Shown: one piece after another, positions 50,483 to 59,075 of the stretch
How the letters are laid out: each line of letters begins with the position of its first letter
How positions within the stretch are numbered: the first letter of the stretch is position 1
DNA from: CAYWVR01 sp964461715
GTDB taxonomy: Bacteria; Planctomycetota; Phycisphaerae; FEN-1346
Direction: 5' to 3'
Assembly (NCBI GenBank): GCA_964461715.1
Contig: CAYWVR010000011.1
Location: forward strand, 31,621-95,620
Length of the DNA: 64,000 nucleotides
Notes under the pieces: model-generated
The model's input: only the letters and a program-made list of their open reading frames with translations
Database searches by the model: none
What the model was told of the DNA's origin: nothing
Made by a program: the position numbers and the translations under genes

Positions 50483-52309
50483 GTGGAACGCATCCGCAGA
50501 AAAGCCAAGAAACGAGGCGCGCGGCGCTTCGGCGAGATGTACACCCGCGAAACGTTCCTCCGCGAGGCCGGGGACCTGCTCGTCCCCCTGCGCGGGGCGA
50601 CGAGCCTGGAGCGGATCCGGGAGCGGCTGTTCCGGTACCTGGCCCGGGCCCACGGCCGGATGTACCGGGCCGAATCGCCCCCTCCGGAAGGCGTTCTCAT
50701 CCGCAGCCGCGACTGCGTCCAGGCCCTCTCGAGCATGGTGACCGCCCGGGCCGACGCGAAGGCGGGCTTCAGCGTTGCCCAGGCCCTCTGGGACCTGGCC
50801 GAGGGTCGGCCCCGGCCCGACCTGGAGGCCGGGTTCTACGCCGAGATGATCCACCTCGTGCGCGGTCTGGAGCAGCGAAGCAAGCTGCATTACCTGGAGA
50901 CGATGTGCGTCGAGGAAGGTCTGGAGGGCCGGGCCGCCGCCCGCAGGCGCTCGGCCGAACTGGACGAGCTCTGGCGGGTCGTCCGGGCCCGTATGGACCG
51001 CTACGAGGACGGGCTCTCGGAGGCGTCCGTCGCCCGCCGCGCGGCCCGCCGCGCGCATATTCTCCGGACGTTCGGGGCTACGGAGGAGCAGTGGGCCTCC
51101 TGGCAATGGCAGATGGCCAACGTCATTACCGATCCGGACCACCTCGCGCTCCTCGTGAACCTGACGGGCGAGGAGCACGCGGCCGTTGCCCGGGCCCGGG
51201 CCGAGCGGCTTCCTTTCGGCGTTACGCCCTACTACGCCTCGCTGATGGACGAGTTCCCGTCGGACCGCGACCGGGCCGTCCGGGCCCAGGTCCTGCCGCC
51301 GCCCGATTACGTCGAGCGGATGGTCGCCGCCCGCGGCCGGCGCGAGCATTCCTGCGATTTCATGCTCGAGCACGACACCAGCCCCGTCGACCGCGTCACC
51401 CGCCGGTACCCCGCGATCTGCATCCTCAAGCCCTGCCACACGTGCCCGCAGATCTGTGTCTACTGCCAGCGGAACTGGGAGATTCAGGAGGCGATGGCCC
51501 CGGGGGCCCTGACCCCGTGGGCGGACCTCGAGACGAGCATCCGTTGGATCGAGGACCACGAGGCCATTCGCGAGGTCCTCGTCACCGGCGGCGACCCGTT
51601 CGTCATGGCCGACGCCGACCTCGATCGGCTGCTCGCCCGCCTCGCCGAGATCGAACACCTCGACCTTATCCGCCTCGGCACGCGGACGCCCGTGACGGTG
51701 CCGATGCGGATCACCGAGGAGCTGGCGGCGCTGCTGGGTCGGTTCCGCGAGCCGGGCAAGCGGCGAATCGCCGTCATCACCCACATCGAGCACCCGTACG
51801 AAGTGACGCCCGACGTGGTCGAGGCCGTCGATCGACTGCGGCGGGCGGGCCTCAGCGTCTACAACCAGCAGGTCTTCACGTTCTACGTGTCGCGGCGGTT
51901 CGAGACGGCGCGGCTGCGGATGCTCCTCTCGAAGATCGGCATCGACCCGTACTACACCTTCGCCCCCAAGGGCAAGGAGGAGACGGGGGCGTACCGCGTG
52001 CCGCTCGCCCGGCTGCTGCAGGAGCGGAAGGAGGAGGCGCGGCTGTTGCCGGGCCTCAGGCGGACCGACGAGGCGGTCTACAACGTGCCGGGCCTCGGGA
52101 AGGTCCACCTGCGGGCCCGCCAGCATCGGGACCTGGTGGCGGTGCTGCCGGACGGAAGCCGCGTCTACGAGTTCCACCCCTGGGAGAAGGGCGTCGTCCA
52201 GTTCGAGACTTTCGCGGCGGCGACGGTGCCGATCCTCGAGTACCTGAGACGACTCGAGGCCCTGGGCGAGGATTTGGAGGACTACCGGAGCCTCTGGTAC
52301 TACTTCTGA
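50483..52309 (+). CDS. KamA family radical SAM enzyme (lysine 2,3-aminomutase-like)
   Basis: A 608-residue radical SAM aminomutase-like protein. The cluster motif is CPQICVYC (Cys321, Cys325, Cys328). Lys540 in VPGLGKVHL fits the PLP lysine of lysine 2,3-aminomutase (GGGGK). RTPVTVPMRITEELAALL and VFTFYVSRRFETARLRMLL are KamA-like. The first 230 residues are helical and have no counterpart in the 416-residue clostridial enzyme. Substrate may be lysine, glutamate or another amino acid. The start is GTG 50483 behind ACGGAG. Its end overlaps the convergent gene by 10 bases. Confidence 0.85.
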   Translation: MERIRRKAKKRGARRFGEMYTRETFLREAGDLLVPLRGATSLERIRERLFRYLARAHGRMYRAESPPPEGVLIRSRDCVQALSSMVTARADAKAGFSVAQALWDLAEGRPRPDLEAGFYAEMIHLVRGLEQRSKLHYLETMCVEEGLEGRAAARRRSAELDELWRVVRARMDRYEDGLSEASVARRAARRAHILRTFGATEEQWASWQWQMANVITDPDHLALLVNLTGEEHAAVARARAERLPFGVTPYYASLMDEFPSDRDRAVRAQVLPPPDYVERMVAARGRREHSCDFMLEHDTSPVDRVTRRYPAICILKPCHTCPQICVYCQRNWEIQEAMAPGALTPWADLETSIRWIEDHEAIREVLVTGGDPFVMADADLDRLLARLAEIEHLDLIRLGTRTPVTVPMRITEELAALLGRFREPGKRRIAVITHIEHPYEVTPDVVEAVDRLRRAGLSVYNQQVFTFYVSRRFETARLRMLLSKIGIDPYYTFAPKGKEETGAYRVPLARLLQERKEEARLLPGLRRTDEAVYNVPGLGKVHLRARQHRDLVAVLPDGSRVYEFHPWEKGVVQFETFAAATVPILEYLRRLEALGEDLEDYRSLWYYF

Positions 52310-52740
52310 GGCTCGTCCGGCCCCGCGGGGGGCTCCGGCGGCTCCGGAAGGTAGGAGGGCGGCCGGGCCGTCGAGGTCGAGGCGAACCAGGCCTGGACCT
52401 CCGGATCGTCCAGGAACGTCAGCGTCACGATGCCCGCGGCCGGCGACAGGGCGTTGCCCAGGACGATGTTGACGATCTGCATGACGGCCAGCGCCCGGTT
52501 CGGCGGAACGTCCCTCGGCCGCGCGGGGAGCAGCTTGGCCGCGTAAACGATCTCCAGGACCCCGAGGACGATAGGATAGGCCCCAACGGGTGCGCAGCAG
52601 GCGGTCACGCCAAACAGGACCAGCCCCCCTCCCAGCCCCACCCCCCACGCCAGGTTGAGGATGCCGTCGACCAGCGCGAAGATGGCGATGGCCTGGATTT
52701 TCCCGGGCTTGGGTGGAGGCGGGGTGGGCGTCGAGGTCAT
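52300..52740 (-). CDS. Small membrane protein of unknown function
   Basis: A 146-residue protein with a Pro-rich start and three to four hydrophobic stretches (about 15-35, 38-58, 62-75 and 88-108), then a Pro/Glu-rich tail (RPPSYLPEPPEPPAGPDEPQK). I do not recognise the family. Its ATG overlaps the rnr stop (ATGA), so it is co-translated with RNase R. Confidence 0.65.
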   Translation of the reverse strand: MTSTPTPPPPKPGKIQAIAIFALVDGILNLAWGVGLGGGLVLFGVTACCAPVGAYPIVLGVLEIVYAAKLLPARPRDVPPNRALAVMQIVNIVLGNALSPAAGIVTLTFLDDPEVQAWFASTSTARPPSYLPEPPEPPAGPDEPQK

Positions 52741-55046
52741 GATCGTCGTCTCCCGCGGCGCTTCTTGGATTTGGAGGCAGGGCGAGACCCCTTGGCTTTG
52801 CCCTTCGACTTGCCCTTCGGCTTACCTTTCCCCTTCCCTTCGCCCCTTGTCGTGTGGCCCTTTTTCTTCGCGGCGCCGCCGGCGTCGACGGGCTCGAGGT
52901 CGAGCTTGCGGCGGGGGATGTCGACGCCCTGGATGCGGACCTCGATCTCCGTACCGACGCGGAGGACCCGCCCGTGCCGCCGGCCCACCAGCGACCACCG
53001 CCGCCGGTCGAAGGAGTAGTGATCGTCGCGCAGCTCGGAGATGTGCACGAGGCCGTCGATCAGCAGATGGGGGATCTCGACGAACAGGCCGAACGACTCG
53101 ACGCCCGTGATGACGCCCGTGTAGGCCTCGCCGATCTTGCCCTGGAGGTACTCGAGGAGCTTGACCTTCGTCAGCTCCCGCTCGGCGGCCTCGGCCCGTC
53201 GCTCCGTGTCCGAGCAGTGCCGCGCGAGGCCCTCGAGCGCCTCGCCTTCCTTCTCGGGCGGTCCCTTACGTTTCTTCCGCCCCCCGCCGCGCGCCGGGTC
53301 GGACTGGCCGCGCACGACGCGGTCGACAGCCCGGTGGACGACCAGGTCCGGGTAGCGGCGGATGGGGGAGGTGAAGTGGCAGTAGGCTTCCGAGCCCAGG
53401 GCGAAGTGGCCCTCGGGGCGGGGGCTGTACTCGGCCCGTTTCAGGCTCCGAAGGACCGCCAGGTGGATGCCGTACGCCTCCGGCTTGCCGCGCACGTCGT
53501 TCAGGAGCTTCTGAAGCTCGGCCCGTTCGGTGGGGCGACGGAGCTTGTAGCCGATGCTCCGGGCGAAATGCTTGAGCTGCTCGGCCGCGTCGGCCCCCGG
53601 CTCGTCATGGACGCGGCGGAGGAAGGGGACACCGAGCCGCTCCAGCTCGCGGGCGACGGCCTCGTTCGCCTCGACCATAAACATCTCGATCACGCGGTGC
53701 GAGAAGCTCGCCTCCTCCGGGTGAGCGTCGACGACGTGGCCCTCGTCGTCGAACTCGAGGTCCACGTCCGGCATGTCCAGCTCCAGGTACCCCATCCTCC
53801 GCCGCCGCGCAAGCAGCTTCTTCGCCAGGGCCTCCATGCGCTTCAGCAGGTCCACGATCTCCGGCTCCAGGCCGCCCGTCTTGCCCTCCAGGGCGAGGCC
53901 GGCCTCGAGGTACGTCAGGCGCTTGGCGCTTCGGATGAGGGTGTTGGCGAGGCGAACGCGGCCGGGCTCGCCCTCGGCGTCGAAGGTGATGAAGACGCTC
54001 TTCGTCAGCCGTGTCCGCCCCTCTTGGAGGCTGCAGACGCCATTGGAGAGGACCTCGGGCAGCATCGGCAAAACCATCGTCGGCAGGTAAACGCTCGTGC
54101 CGCGCTCCCGGGCCTCCTCGTCGAGCGGCGCCCCCGGCTCGACGAAATGGGCGACGTCGGCGATGTGAACGCCAAGAGTCACGGCTCCGTCGTCGTCGTC
54201 GCGGAGGCTGATGGCGTCGTCATAGTCGCGGGCACCCTCGGGATCGATCGTGAGAATGGTCTCACCCGTCAGGTCCTCGCGCCCGGTGGCCTCGGCGTCG
54301 CTGAGGCGCTGCGAGGCGCGGCGGGCGTCGGCGAGAACCTCCTCGGGGAACTCGTCGGGCAGGTTGAACTGGCGCACGACGGCCACGGTATCGACGCCGG
54401 GGGCCCCGCGCTCCCCTAGCACCTCGACGATGACGGCCTCGCCGGGCTCGTCGCGGAGGGCGTACTTGAGGACCTCGAAGACGACCTTGTCCTTGGCGCC
54501 GGCCCCGGCGCTGGGGGCATCCGAGGCGGCGAAGTCCTGGAGGAGCACGCCCCCGTCAGGCCGCACAATCCACCCGGCGGGCGTCTCGTAGACGGTGCCC
54601 ACGAAGCGTTCCTGGCCCCGCTCGACGATCTCGACGATCTCGCCGGCGTAGCCGCGCCGGCTCTTGCGGCGGACGCGTGCCAGGACCGTGTCCCCCGTAA
54701 CGGCCGTGGCGCACGCCTCGGCGGGGATGTAGAGGTCCTCGCCGCCGGTGGGCCCGGAGGCGTCGGCCGGGATGACAAACCCGAACCCCCCCGCGGCCTT
54801 CGAGAAGCGGCCCTCGACCCTGTCCTTGACCTTGTCGGGCCGCCGCTCCGGGACGGCCTCGGGCGGGAGGAGCTTGCCCCCGGCGCCGACGACGATCTCG
54901 CCCTCGCGGATGAGCTGCTTGATGAGGGACCGGAACTCGCGGTACTCCTCCTCCGCCACGTCGAAGAATCGCGCCAACCGCCGCGTCCGCGTCGGACGGT
55001 ACCGGTGCGACTTCATGTGCTCGAGAATCCGATCGCGGGTGTTCAT
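52737..55046 (-). CDS. rnr: Ribonuclease R
   Basis: A 769-residue 3'-5' exoribonuclease of the RNB family. In order: a winged-helix start (1-60), cold-shock domains (about 75-230), the RNB catalytic domain (250-590) with ILTIDPEGARDYDDAISL carrying the metal-binding aspartates, an S1 domain (630-715, YTGVITGVESFGLFVEI), and a Lys/Gly-rich basic tail (about 45 residues). It degrades structured RNA. ATG 55046 has a GGAG site. Confidence 0.95.
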   Translation of the reverse strand: MNTRDRILEHMKSHRYRPTRTRRLARFFDVAEEEYREFRSLIKQLIREGEIVVGAGGKLLPPEAVPERRPDKVKDRVEGRFSKAAGGFGFVIPADASGPTGGEDLYIPAEACATAVTGDTVLARVRRKSRRGYAGEIVEIVERGQERFVGTVYETPAGWIVRPDGGVLLQDFAASDAPSAGAGAKDKVVFEVLKYALRDEPGEAVIVEVLGERGAPGVDTVAVVRQFNLPDEFPEEVLADARRASQRLSDAEATGREDLTGETILTIDPEGARDYDDAISLRDDDDGAVTLGVHIADVAHFVEPGAPLDEEARERGTSVYLPTMVLPMLPEVLSNGVCSLQEGRTRLTKSVFITFDAEGEPGRVRLANTLIRSAKRLTYLEAGLALEGKTGGLEPEIVDLLKRMEALAKKLLARRRRMGYLELDMPDVDLEFDDEGHVVDAHPEEASFSHRVIEMFMVEANEAVARELERLGVPFLRRVHDEPGADAAEQLKHFARSIGYKLRRPTERAELQKLLNDVRGKPEAYGIHLAVLRSLKRAEYSPRPEGHFALGSEAYCHFTSPIRRYPDLVVHRAVDRVVRGQSDPARGGGRKKRKGPPEKEGEALEGLARHCSDTERRAEAAERELTKVKLLEYLQGKIGEAYTGVITGVESFGLFVEIPHLLIDGLVHISELRDDHYSFDRRRWSLVGRRHGRVLRVGTEIEVRIQGVDIPRRKLDLEPVDAGGAAKKKGHTTRGEGKGKGKPKGKSKGKAKGSRPASKSKKRRGRRRS

Positions 55047-55091
55047 GGCGGCTCCAGAATCTGTGACAAGGCGTCGATGCGTGCCCTTTCC

Positions 55092-55121
55092 AGTATAGCG
55101 GCCGGGCGCGGCGTCTCGCAA
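55092..55121 (-). promoter_or_regulatory. Promoter of rnr
   Basis: Minus strand TTGCGA (55121-55116), 18 bases, TATACT (55097-55092), 45 bases before the ATG. Confidence 0.55.
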
Positions 55122-55126
55122 TCGCC

Positions 55127-55155
55127 TTGCGTCCGGCGCGCCGGGGCCGTAGGGT
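55127..55155 (+). promoter_or_regulatory. Promoter of YlbF-like gene
   Basis: TTGCGT (55127-55132), 17 bases, TAGGGT (55150-55155), back to back with the rnr promoter. Confidence 0.5.
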
Positions 55156-55186
55156 GGAGGGGTGAACCCCGCCGAAGGAGACCCCC

Positions 55187-55588
55187 GTGGACGAGATACT
55201 CGAACAAGCCCGCACGCTGGGCCGGAAGATGAGCGAGCATCCCCGGTTCCAAGCCTATATGGACGCCAGCCAACAGCTTCACGACGATGCCGAGGCCGCC
55301 GAGACCCTCAAGGCCTACAACGAGGCCGTGGCCACGGTCGCCCAGAAGGAGCAGAAGCTCGAGCCCGTGGAGCCGGACGATAAGCAGAAGGTTGAGTCGC
55401 TTCGGGCCGTGGTCGCCTCGAACCCGGCCGTCAAGGCCTTCATGCAAGCCCAGGCCGACTACACGGAGCTGATGCGTCGCGTCAACGAGGCGATCTTTGC
55501 CGAGCTCGCCCCGCCCGAAGCCGAGGCCGCCGAGCCCGGCGAGGGGGTGGAGGAGCCGTCCGGCCCCCGCATCATCACGCCCTCGTAG
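55187..55588 (+). CDS. YlbF/YmcA family helical protein
   Basis: A 133-residue alpha-helical protein: ILEQARTLGRKMSEHPRFQAYMDASQQ near the start and NPAVKAFMQAQADYTELMRRVNEAI in the second half. This matches the Com_YlbF family. In Bacillus the family forms the YaaT-YlbF-YmcA complex that steers RNase Y. A place next to rnr fits an RNA-turnover role. The start is GTG 55187 behind AAGGAG. The last 25 residues are Glu/Pro-rich. Confidence 0.78.
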   Translation: MDEILEQARTLGRKMSEHPRFQAYMDASQQLHDDAEAAETLKAYNEAVATVAQKEQKLEPVEPDDKQKVESLRAVVASNPAVKAFMQAQADYTELMRRVNEAIFAELAPPEAEAAEPGEGVEEPSGPRIITPS

Positions 55589-55600
55589 AGGCCGGGCGGC

Positions 55601-56401
55601 CTACGCCGACCAGAGGATGCCCGTCTCGGGGTCCGGCGGTTTCCACGCCTGGAGGCGCTCCAGGCCCGCCTCGTCGGTCCGAAGGGGCGTGTTGTCCTCT
55701 TCGGCCTCGCCCATCACGATGACCCACCGCCACTCGGGTTCCCCGCGGGCCGGGCCCGGGGCCCAGCGGAACTGGTCGCGCGCCAGGAGGGTGACGGGCC
55801 GTCCGCCCGCGTGGACGAGGAGGGCGGCGTCCCGGCCCAGGCGGCCCTTCCAGGCCCGCCCTCGCGCATCGAACGCCTGGATGACGGTCTCGTCTCGGGC
55901 CGGATCGGCGGCGTCGACCTCGGCGGCGCGACGGCGGATCTCCTCGAGGGCGTCCTCGCTCGGCACGGGGCCCAGGGCCCGCATGCGCGGGAGGTCGCGC
56001 CGGACGTGGCGGGCCAGCCAACTCGCCAGCACCACCGCCAGGAGGGCCTCCAGGACCGCGAAGGGCACGAGCGGCACCCCTTGCACGACCGACCATCCGA
56101 ACGCCGCTCCCGTGCCAAGCACCCCGTCACAGAGACCCGCCAGAAGAAGCAGCGCCCCGCCCCGCCCCGGCACCGCCAGCATCCACACCCCCGACGCCAC
56201 GAGCGACAGGGCCGCCGCATAGTCGGCGAGGGCGGGGACGAGGACGTCGAAATTTCCCGGCGGGGCGTCCGACCAGACCATCCGTGCGATCCCCACCCCG
56301 CCCACGATCAGGCCGTAGACGAGGTTGATCCCTGCCGCCCACCGCTGCTCCTTCAGAAACGAGAGCCATGCGGCGGCGCGTTGGAGTTCGAGGAAGGGCA
56401 T
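55601..56401 (-). CDS. Membrane protein of unknown function
   Basis: A 266-residue protein with four to five hydrophobic helices in the first 135 residues (WAAGINLVYGLIVGGVGIARM, ALADYAAALSLVASGVWMLAV, GGALLLLAGLCDGVLGTGAAF, VPFAVLEALLAVVLASWLA). A soluble C-terminal domain (140-266) follows, beta-rich with no known motif. It converges with the YlbF-like gene. The ribosome site is weak (AGGTG). Confidence 0.7.
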   Translation of the reverse strand: MPFLELQRAAAWLSFLKEQRWAAGINLVYGLIVGGVGIARMVWSDAPPGNFDVLVPALADYAAALSLVASGVWMLAVPGRGGALLLLAGLCDGVLGTGAAFGWSVVQGVPLVPFAVLEALLAVVLASWLARHVRRDLPRMRALGPVPSEDALEEIRRRAAEVDAADPARDETVIQAFDARGRAWKGRLGRDAALLVHAGGRPVTLLARDQFRWAPGPARGEPEWRWVIVMGEAEEDNTPLRTDEAGLERLQAWKPPDPETGILWSA

Positions 56402-56437
56402 TCGAGCACCTGCTGCCTATGGCCGCGGTCGGTTGCG

Positions 56438-56461
56438 AGAAATCGCCCCGCAAGCGGGGCG
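56438..56461 (-). terminator. Terminator after YhaM-like gene
   Basis: CGCCCCGC (56444-56451) and its exact complement (56454-56461) form a hairpin; on the minus strand ATTTCT follows. It lies 60 bases past the stop of the HD exonuclease gene. Confidence 0.5.
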
Positions 56462-56520
56462 GCGAAACGGGCCCAAGGGCGTAACGTCGCTCGGGGACCG
56501 ATCAGGTGGTGTGGTGTGGA

Positions 56521-57510
56521 CTACCCCTGCTCCTCCTCCGCCGGTTCGGAGAAACCCTTGAACAGCCGCCCGCCGAACATGCGGTTCCAGGCGGTCCAGC
56601 GGCGGGCCGGGTCGGCGTCGCCGGTGGTCTCGCGGAAGAAGGCGTGCAGCTTTGCGTCGAGGTTGTCGAGGTGGTGGATCGCGAACGCCTCCGCCGTCAT
56701 CGGAAGCTTCGGGCTGCCGAACTCGTACTCGCCGTGGTGGGCCACGATCAGGTGACGCATCACGTCCGCCAGGTCCTCCGGGAACTCGGTGCCCCGTTCG
56801 CGAAGGGCGACGATCTTCTCTTCGATCATCAGGACCCCCTGTACGAGGTGCCCGACCAGCCGCCCCGCGTCCGTGTACCCCAGCGACTCGGTGTAGGCCA
56901 GCTCGCGGGTCTTGCCGAGGTCGTGCCACAGGACGCCCATCAACAGGAAGTCGCGGTCGAGGTCGGGGTAGTGGTCGGCGATGAGGCGCGCGGCCCCGAG
57001 AATGGAGAGGGTGTGCTCGAGGAGTCCCCCGAGGTAGGCGTGGTGGAGCTTCTCGGCCGCCGGGGCGCGTTTCAGGTCCGCCACAAGCCGCTCGTCGGCC
57101 CACATCACCTCCAGCAAGGCCCGAAGCGGCGGCCGCTTCACCTCGTCCATGACCTCGACCAGCCGCGCGAAGTCCGCCTCCGAGTCCGTCGGCCCGACCG
57201 GCAGGAAATCGGCCGGGTCCACCTCCGCCGGTCGCGCCGGCCGCATGGCGTCGATCACGATCTGCGGGCGGCCCTGGTACTCGCCGACGCGGCCCTTGAC
57301 GAGGACGTAGCCGTCCTGGGGAATGGCGGCAAAGAGAGATTCGGTGGCATCCCACATGACGGCCGGGACGTCGCCGGTCCGATCCCGCAGCCGGGCGGAG
57401 ATGAACGGCTTGCCCTTCTTGGTCGTCCGCAGGTCCTTCTCTGCCACCTGGAAGACGCTCTCGACGAGTCCGCCGGGCGTCGTGAGCTGGTCGATGAAGA
57501 GGCGCGGCAT
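56521..57510 (-). CDS. YhaM-like 3'-5' exonuclease (OB fold plus HD domain)
   Basis: A 329-residue protein with the YhaM layout: an OB-fold nucleic-acid-binding domain (15-95, LRTTKKGKPFISARLRDRTG and YVLVKGRVGEYQGRPQIVID) and an HD domain (about 155-290). The metal residues are in LLEHTLS (His166), LWHDLGKT (His196-Asp197) and the later HHGEYEFGSP. YhaM of Bacillus shortens RNA and DNA from the 3' end. ATG 57510 has AAGGAG. It may work with the rnr and YlbF genes nearby. Confidence 0.87.
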   Translation of the reverse strand: MPRLFIDQLTTPGGLVESVFQVAEKDLRTTKKGKPFISARLRDRTGDVPAVMWDATESLFAAIPQDGYVLVKGRVGEYQGRPQIVIDAMRPARPAEVDPADFLPVGPTDSEADFARLVEVMDEVKRPPLRALLEVMWADERLVADLKRAPAAEKLHHAYLGGLLEHTLSILGAARLIADHYPDLDRDFLLMGVLWHDLGKTRELAYTESLGYTDAGRLVGHLVQGVLMIEEKIVALRERGTEFPEDLADVMRHLIVAHHGEYEFGSPKLPMTAEAFAIHHLDNLDAKLHAFFRETTGDADPARRWTAWNRMFGGRLFKGFSEPAEEEQG

Positions 57511-57537
57511 GGGGTCTCCTTGGCCAGGGTCGCGGGG

Positions 57538-57543
57538 ATTATA
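57538..57543 (-). promoter_or_regulatory. -10 box (TATAAT) of YhaM-like gene
   Basis: Perfect TATAAT on the minus strand, 28 bases before ATG 57510. The -35 element is poor. Confidence 0.45.
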
Positions 57544-57586
57544 GCACGGCCGGCCCCGGCCGCGAAGCGAAAGCCGCATGCAGGCC

Positions 57587-58957
57587 CTACCGCCCCACCT
57601 TGACCGTCTGGTCGAGCAGCGCCCGGAAGCTCCTCCGGTCCACCCGCTCGACGTGCCCGTCGGCGAAGGCGACGGCCAACCGGCCGTCCGGGGCGGCGCC
57701 CTCCGGCCAACGCTCGTAGGCCAGGACCTTCAGGAACGCCTTCTCGGCGACGGCCGCGTCAGAGAGGGGCACGAGGGCGTAGTCGCCGTCGGGGTACTGG
57801 GCCGCGAGGGCGGGATTCGTGAGGATGCGGTCGTCGGCCAGGAGACCCCGCGCCTGGAGGTCCGCGAGGCCCTTCGGCCACGCCCGCTGCGTGTGCCGGT
57901 ACAGGGCGACGGCGTGGGCGATCTGTTTCAGGTGATTCATGCTCTGTCGCATCTTGGTCCCGGCTTCAGGTCCCGCCAGGAGCCGGTTCAGCATGTTCGC
58001 CATCGCTCCCCGAGATGCCGCCAGCCGGACGGAGCGGCCCTCGATGCCCACCGTGTAGAGGGGCGTTTCCGGCGGGTCGGTGTGCGGCAGGCCGCCGGCC
58101 AGGGCCGGGAGCAGCATGGCCAGCGGGTCGGCCATGGCCCGGGCCACCCCGACGAGGGGGGCGAGCATCCGTTCGTCCGAGAGGAGCAGCGTGGCCTGGA
58201 GGGCGTCGGCGTCGCGTTCGAGGTTCAGCGTGGCCGTCGCCCGCTCGGCGTCGGCCGCCAGGCGCGCGAGGTTGTAGAGGAAAGAGAACTCGATCAGCTC
58301 GTCCTCGTCGATGCGGCCGGACAGTTCCTGCCGCTGCCATGCGGCAAGGGCCCCGTCGACGGCCTCGCGCAGGGCCTCGGGCACGCGGGCCGCGGCGGCG
58401 GCCTCGCCCGGCGTGAAGGCGGGGGTTCGGATGAAGGGCGGCACGTCGCCCGGCGGAGCGGCTCGCGCGTCGGCCAGAATCTGCCCCAGCCAGTGCTCGT
58501 GCGCCAGGACAAGGACATCCCCCGTCGGCATCACCGCCGCCCACCCGCGCTCGTAGCGGTAGACCGGGACCGAGACGCCGGGCACCTCGCGGACGGGCGG
58601 GTCGCCGCCCAGCACGGCCGCCGGCGTCGTCGGCTGCCGCAGCCTCAGGGCCACACTGCCCCACGGAATCTCCACGTTCCCGGTTTCGGGATCGAAGACG
58701 AGCTTGAGGGCGAACGCCGCCCCGAGGACGTCCGCCGCCGGATCGATCGCCAGGTTCGCCTCCCGGTGCATTTCGGCCCAGGTCTCGGAGGCGGCGAACA
58801 TCTTCCACTCCGGCGTCTGCACCAGCCGTGCGACGTCGACGTAAACCGCCAGGTCCGCCTCCAGCGGGATATAGCGATCAAGGCTCGACTGGGCCGCCAG
58901 CGGCGGGGTCGCCAGCAATGCCACGAAGAGCGAGAGGACGACGGGGCGGACGGACAT
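57587..58957 (-). CDS. Secreted protein with DUF1559-like H-G tail, function unknown
   Basis: A 456-residue exported protein with a clear signal peptide (MSVRPVVLSLFVALLATPPLAAQ). The first 330 residues are mixed alpha/beta (DLAVYVDVARLVQTPEWKMF, ATLNLERDADALQATLLLSD) and resemble the DUF3352-type proteins that Planctomycetota export. The last 120 residues look like a pseudopilin C-terminus of the H-X9-DG kind: MNHLKQIAHAVALYRHTQRAWPKGL, then LAVAFADGHVERVDRRSF. There is no N-terminal pilin helix. Partner and role are unknown. AAGGAG precedes the ATG. Confidence 0.75.
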   Translation of the reverse strand: MSVRPVVLSLFVALLATPPLAAQSSLDRYIPLEADLAVYVDVARLVQTPEWKMFAASETWAEMHREANLAIDPAADVLGAAFALKLVFDPETGNVEIPWGSVALRLRQPTTPAAVLGGDPPVREVPGVSVPVYRYERGWAAVMPTGDVLVLAHEHWLGQILADARAAPPGDVPPFIRTPAFTPGEAAAAARVPEALREAVDGALAAWQRQELSGRIDEDELIEFSFLYNLARLAADAERATATLNLERDADALQATLLLSDERMLAPLVGVARAMADPLAMLLPALAGGLPHTDPPETPLYTVGIEGRSVRLAASRGAMANMLNRLLAGPEAGTKMRQSMNHLKQIAHAVALYRHTQRAWPKGLADLQARGLLADDRILTNPALAAQYPDGDYALVPLSDAAVAEKAFLKVLAYERWPEGAAPDGRLAVAFADGHVERVDRRSFRALLDQTVKVGR

Positions 58958-58993
58958 TGGGGTCTCCTTCGGTCGGTCGGGCGCAACTTTTCC

Positions 58994-59022
58994 TTGCTGG
59001 GGCCCTTGCGGGGTCCTATGAT
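58994..59022 (+). promoter_or_regulatory. Promoter of lysS-lol operon
   Basis: TTGCTG (58994-58999), 17 bases, TATGAT (59017-59022). The predicted leader is about 47 bases. Confidence 0.6.
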
Positions 59023-59075
59023 TCGACCTCTCGGGGGAGAGATCGGTTCGCGTTTTCTACCGAGACAGGCGCGCG

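Noticed and set aside
47023..50736. Open minus-strand frame of 1,237 codons
   Set aside because: It runs antisense to xseA and only its lower part overlaps the GH130-like gene in another frame. The residue make-up (Arg, Pro, Gly) is typical of GC-rich shadow frames, and no family motif is present.
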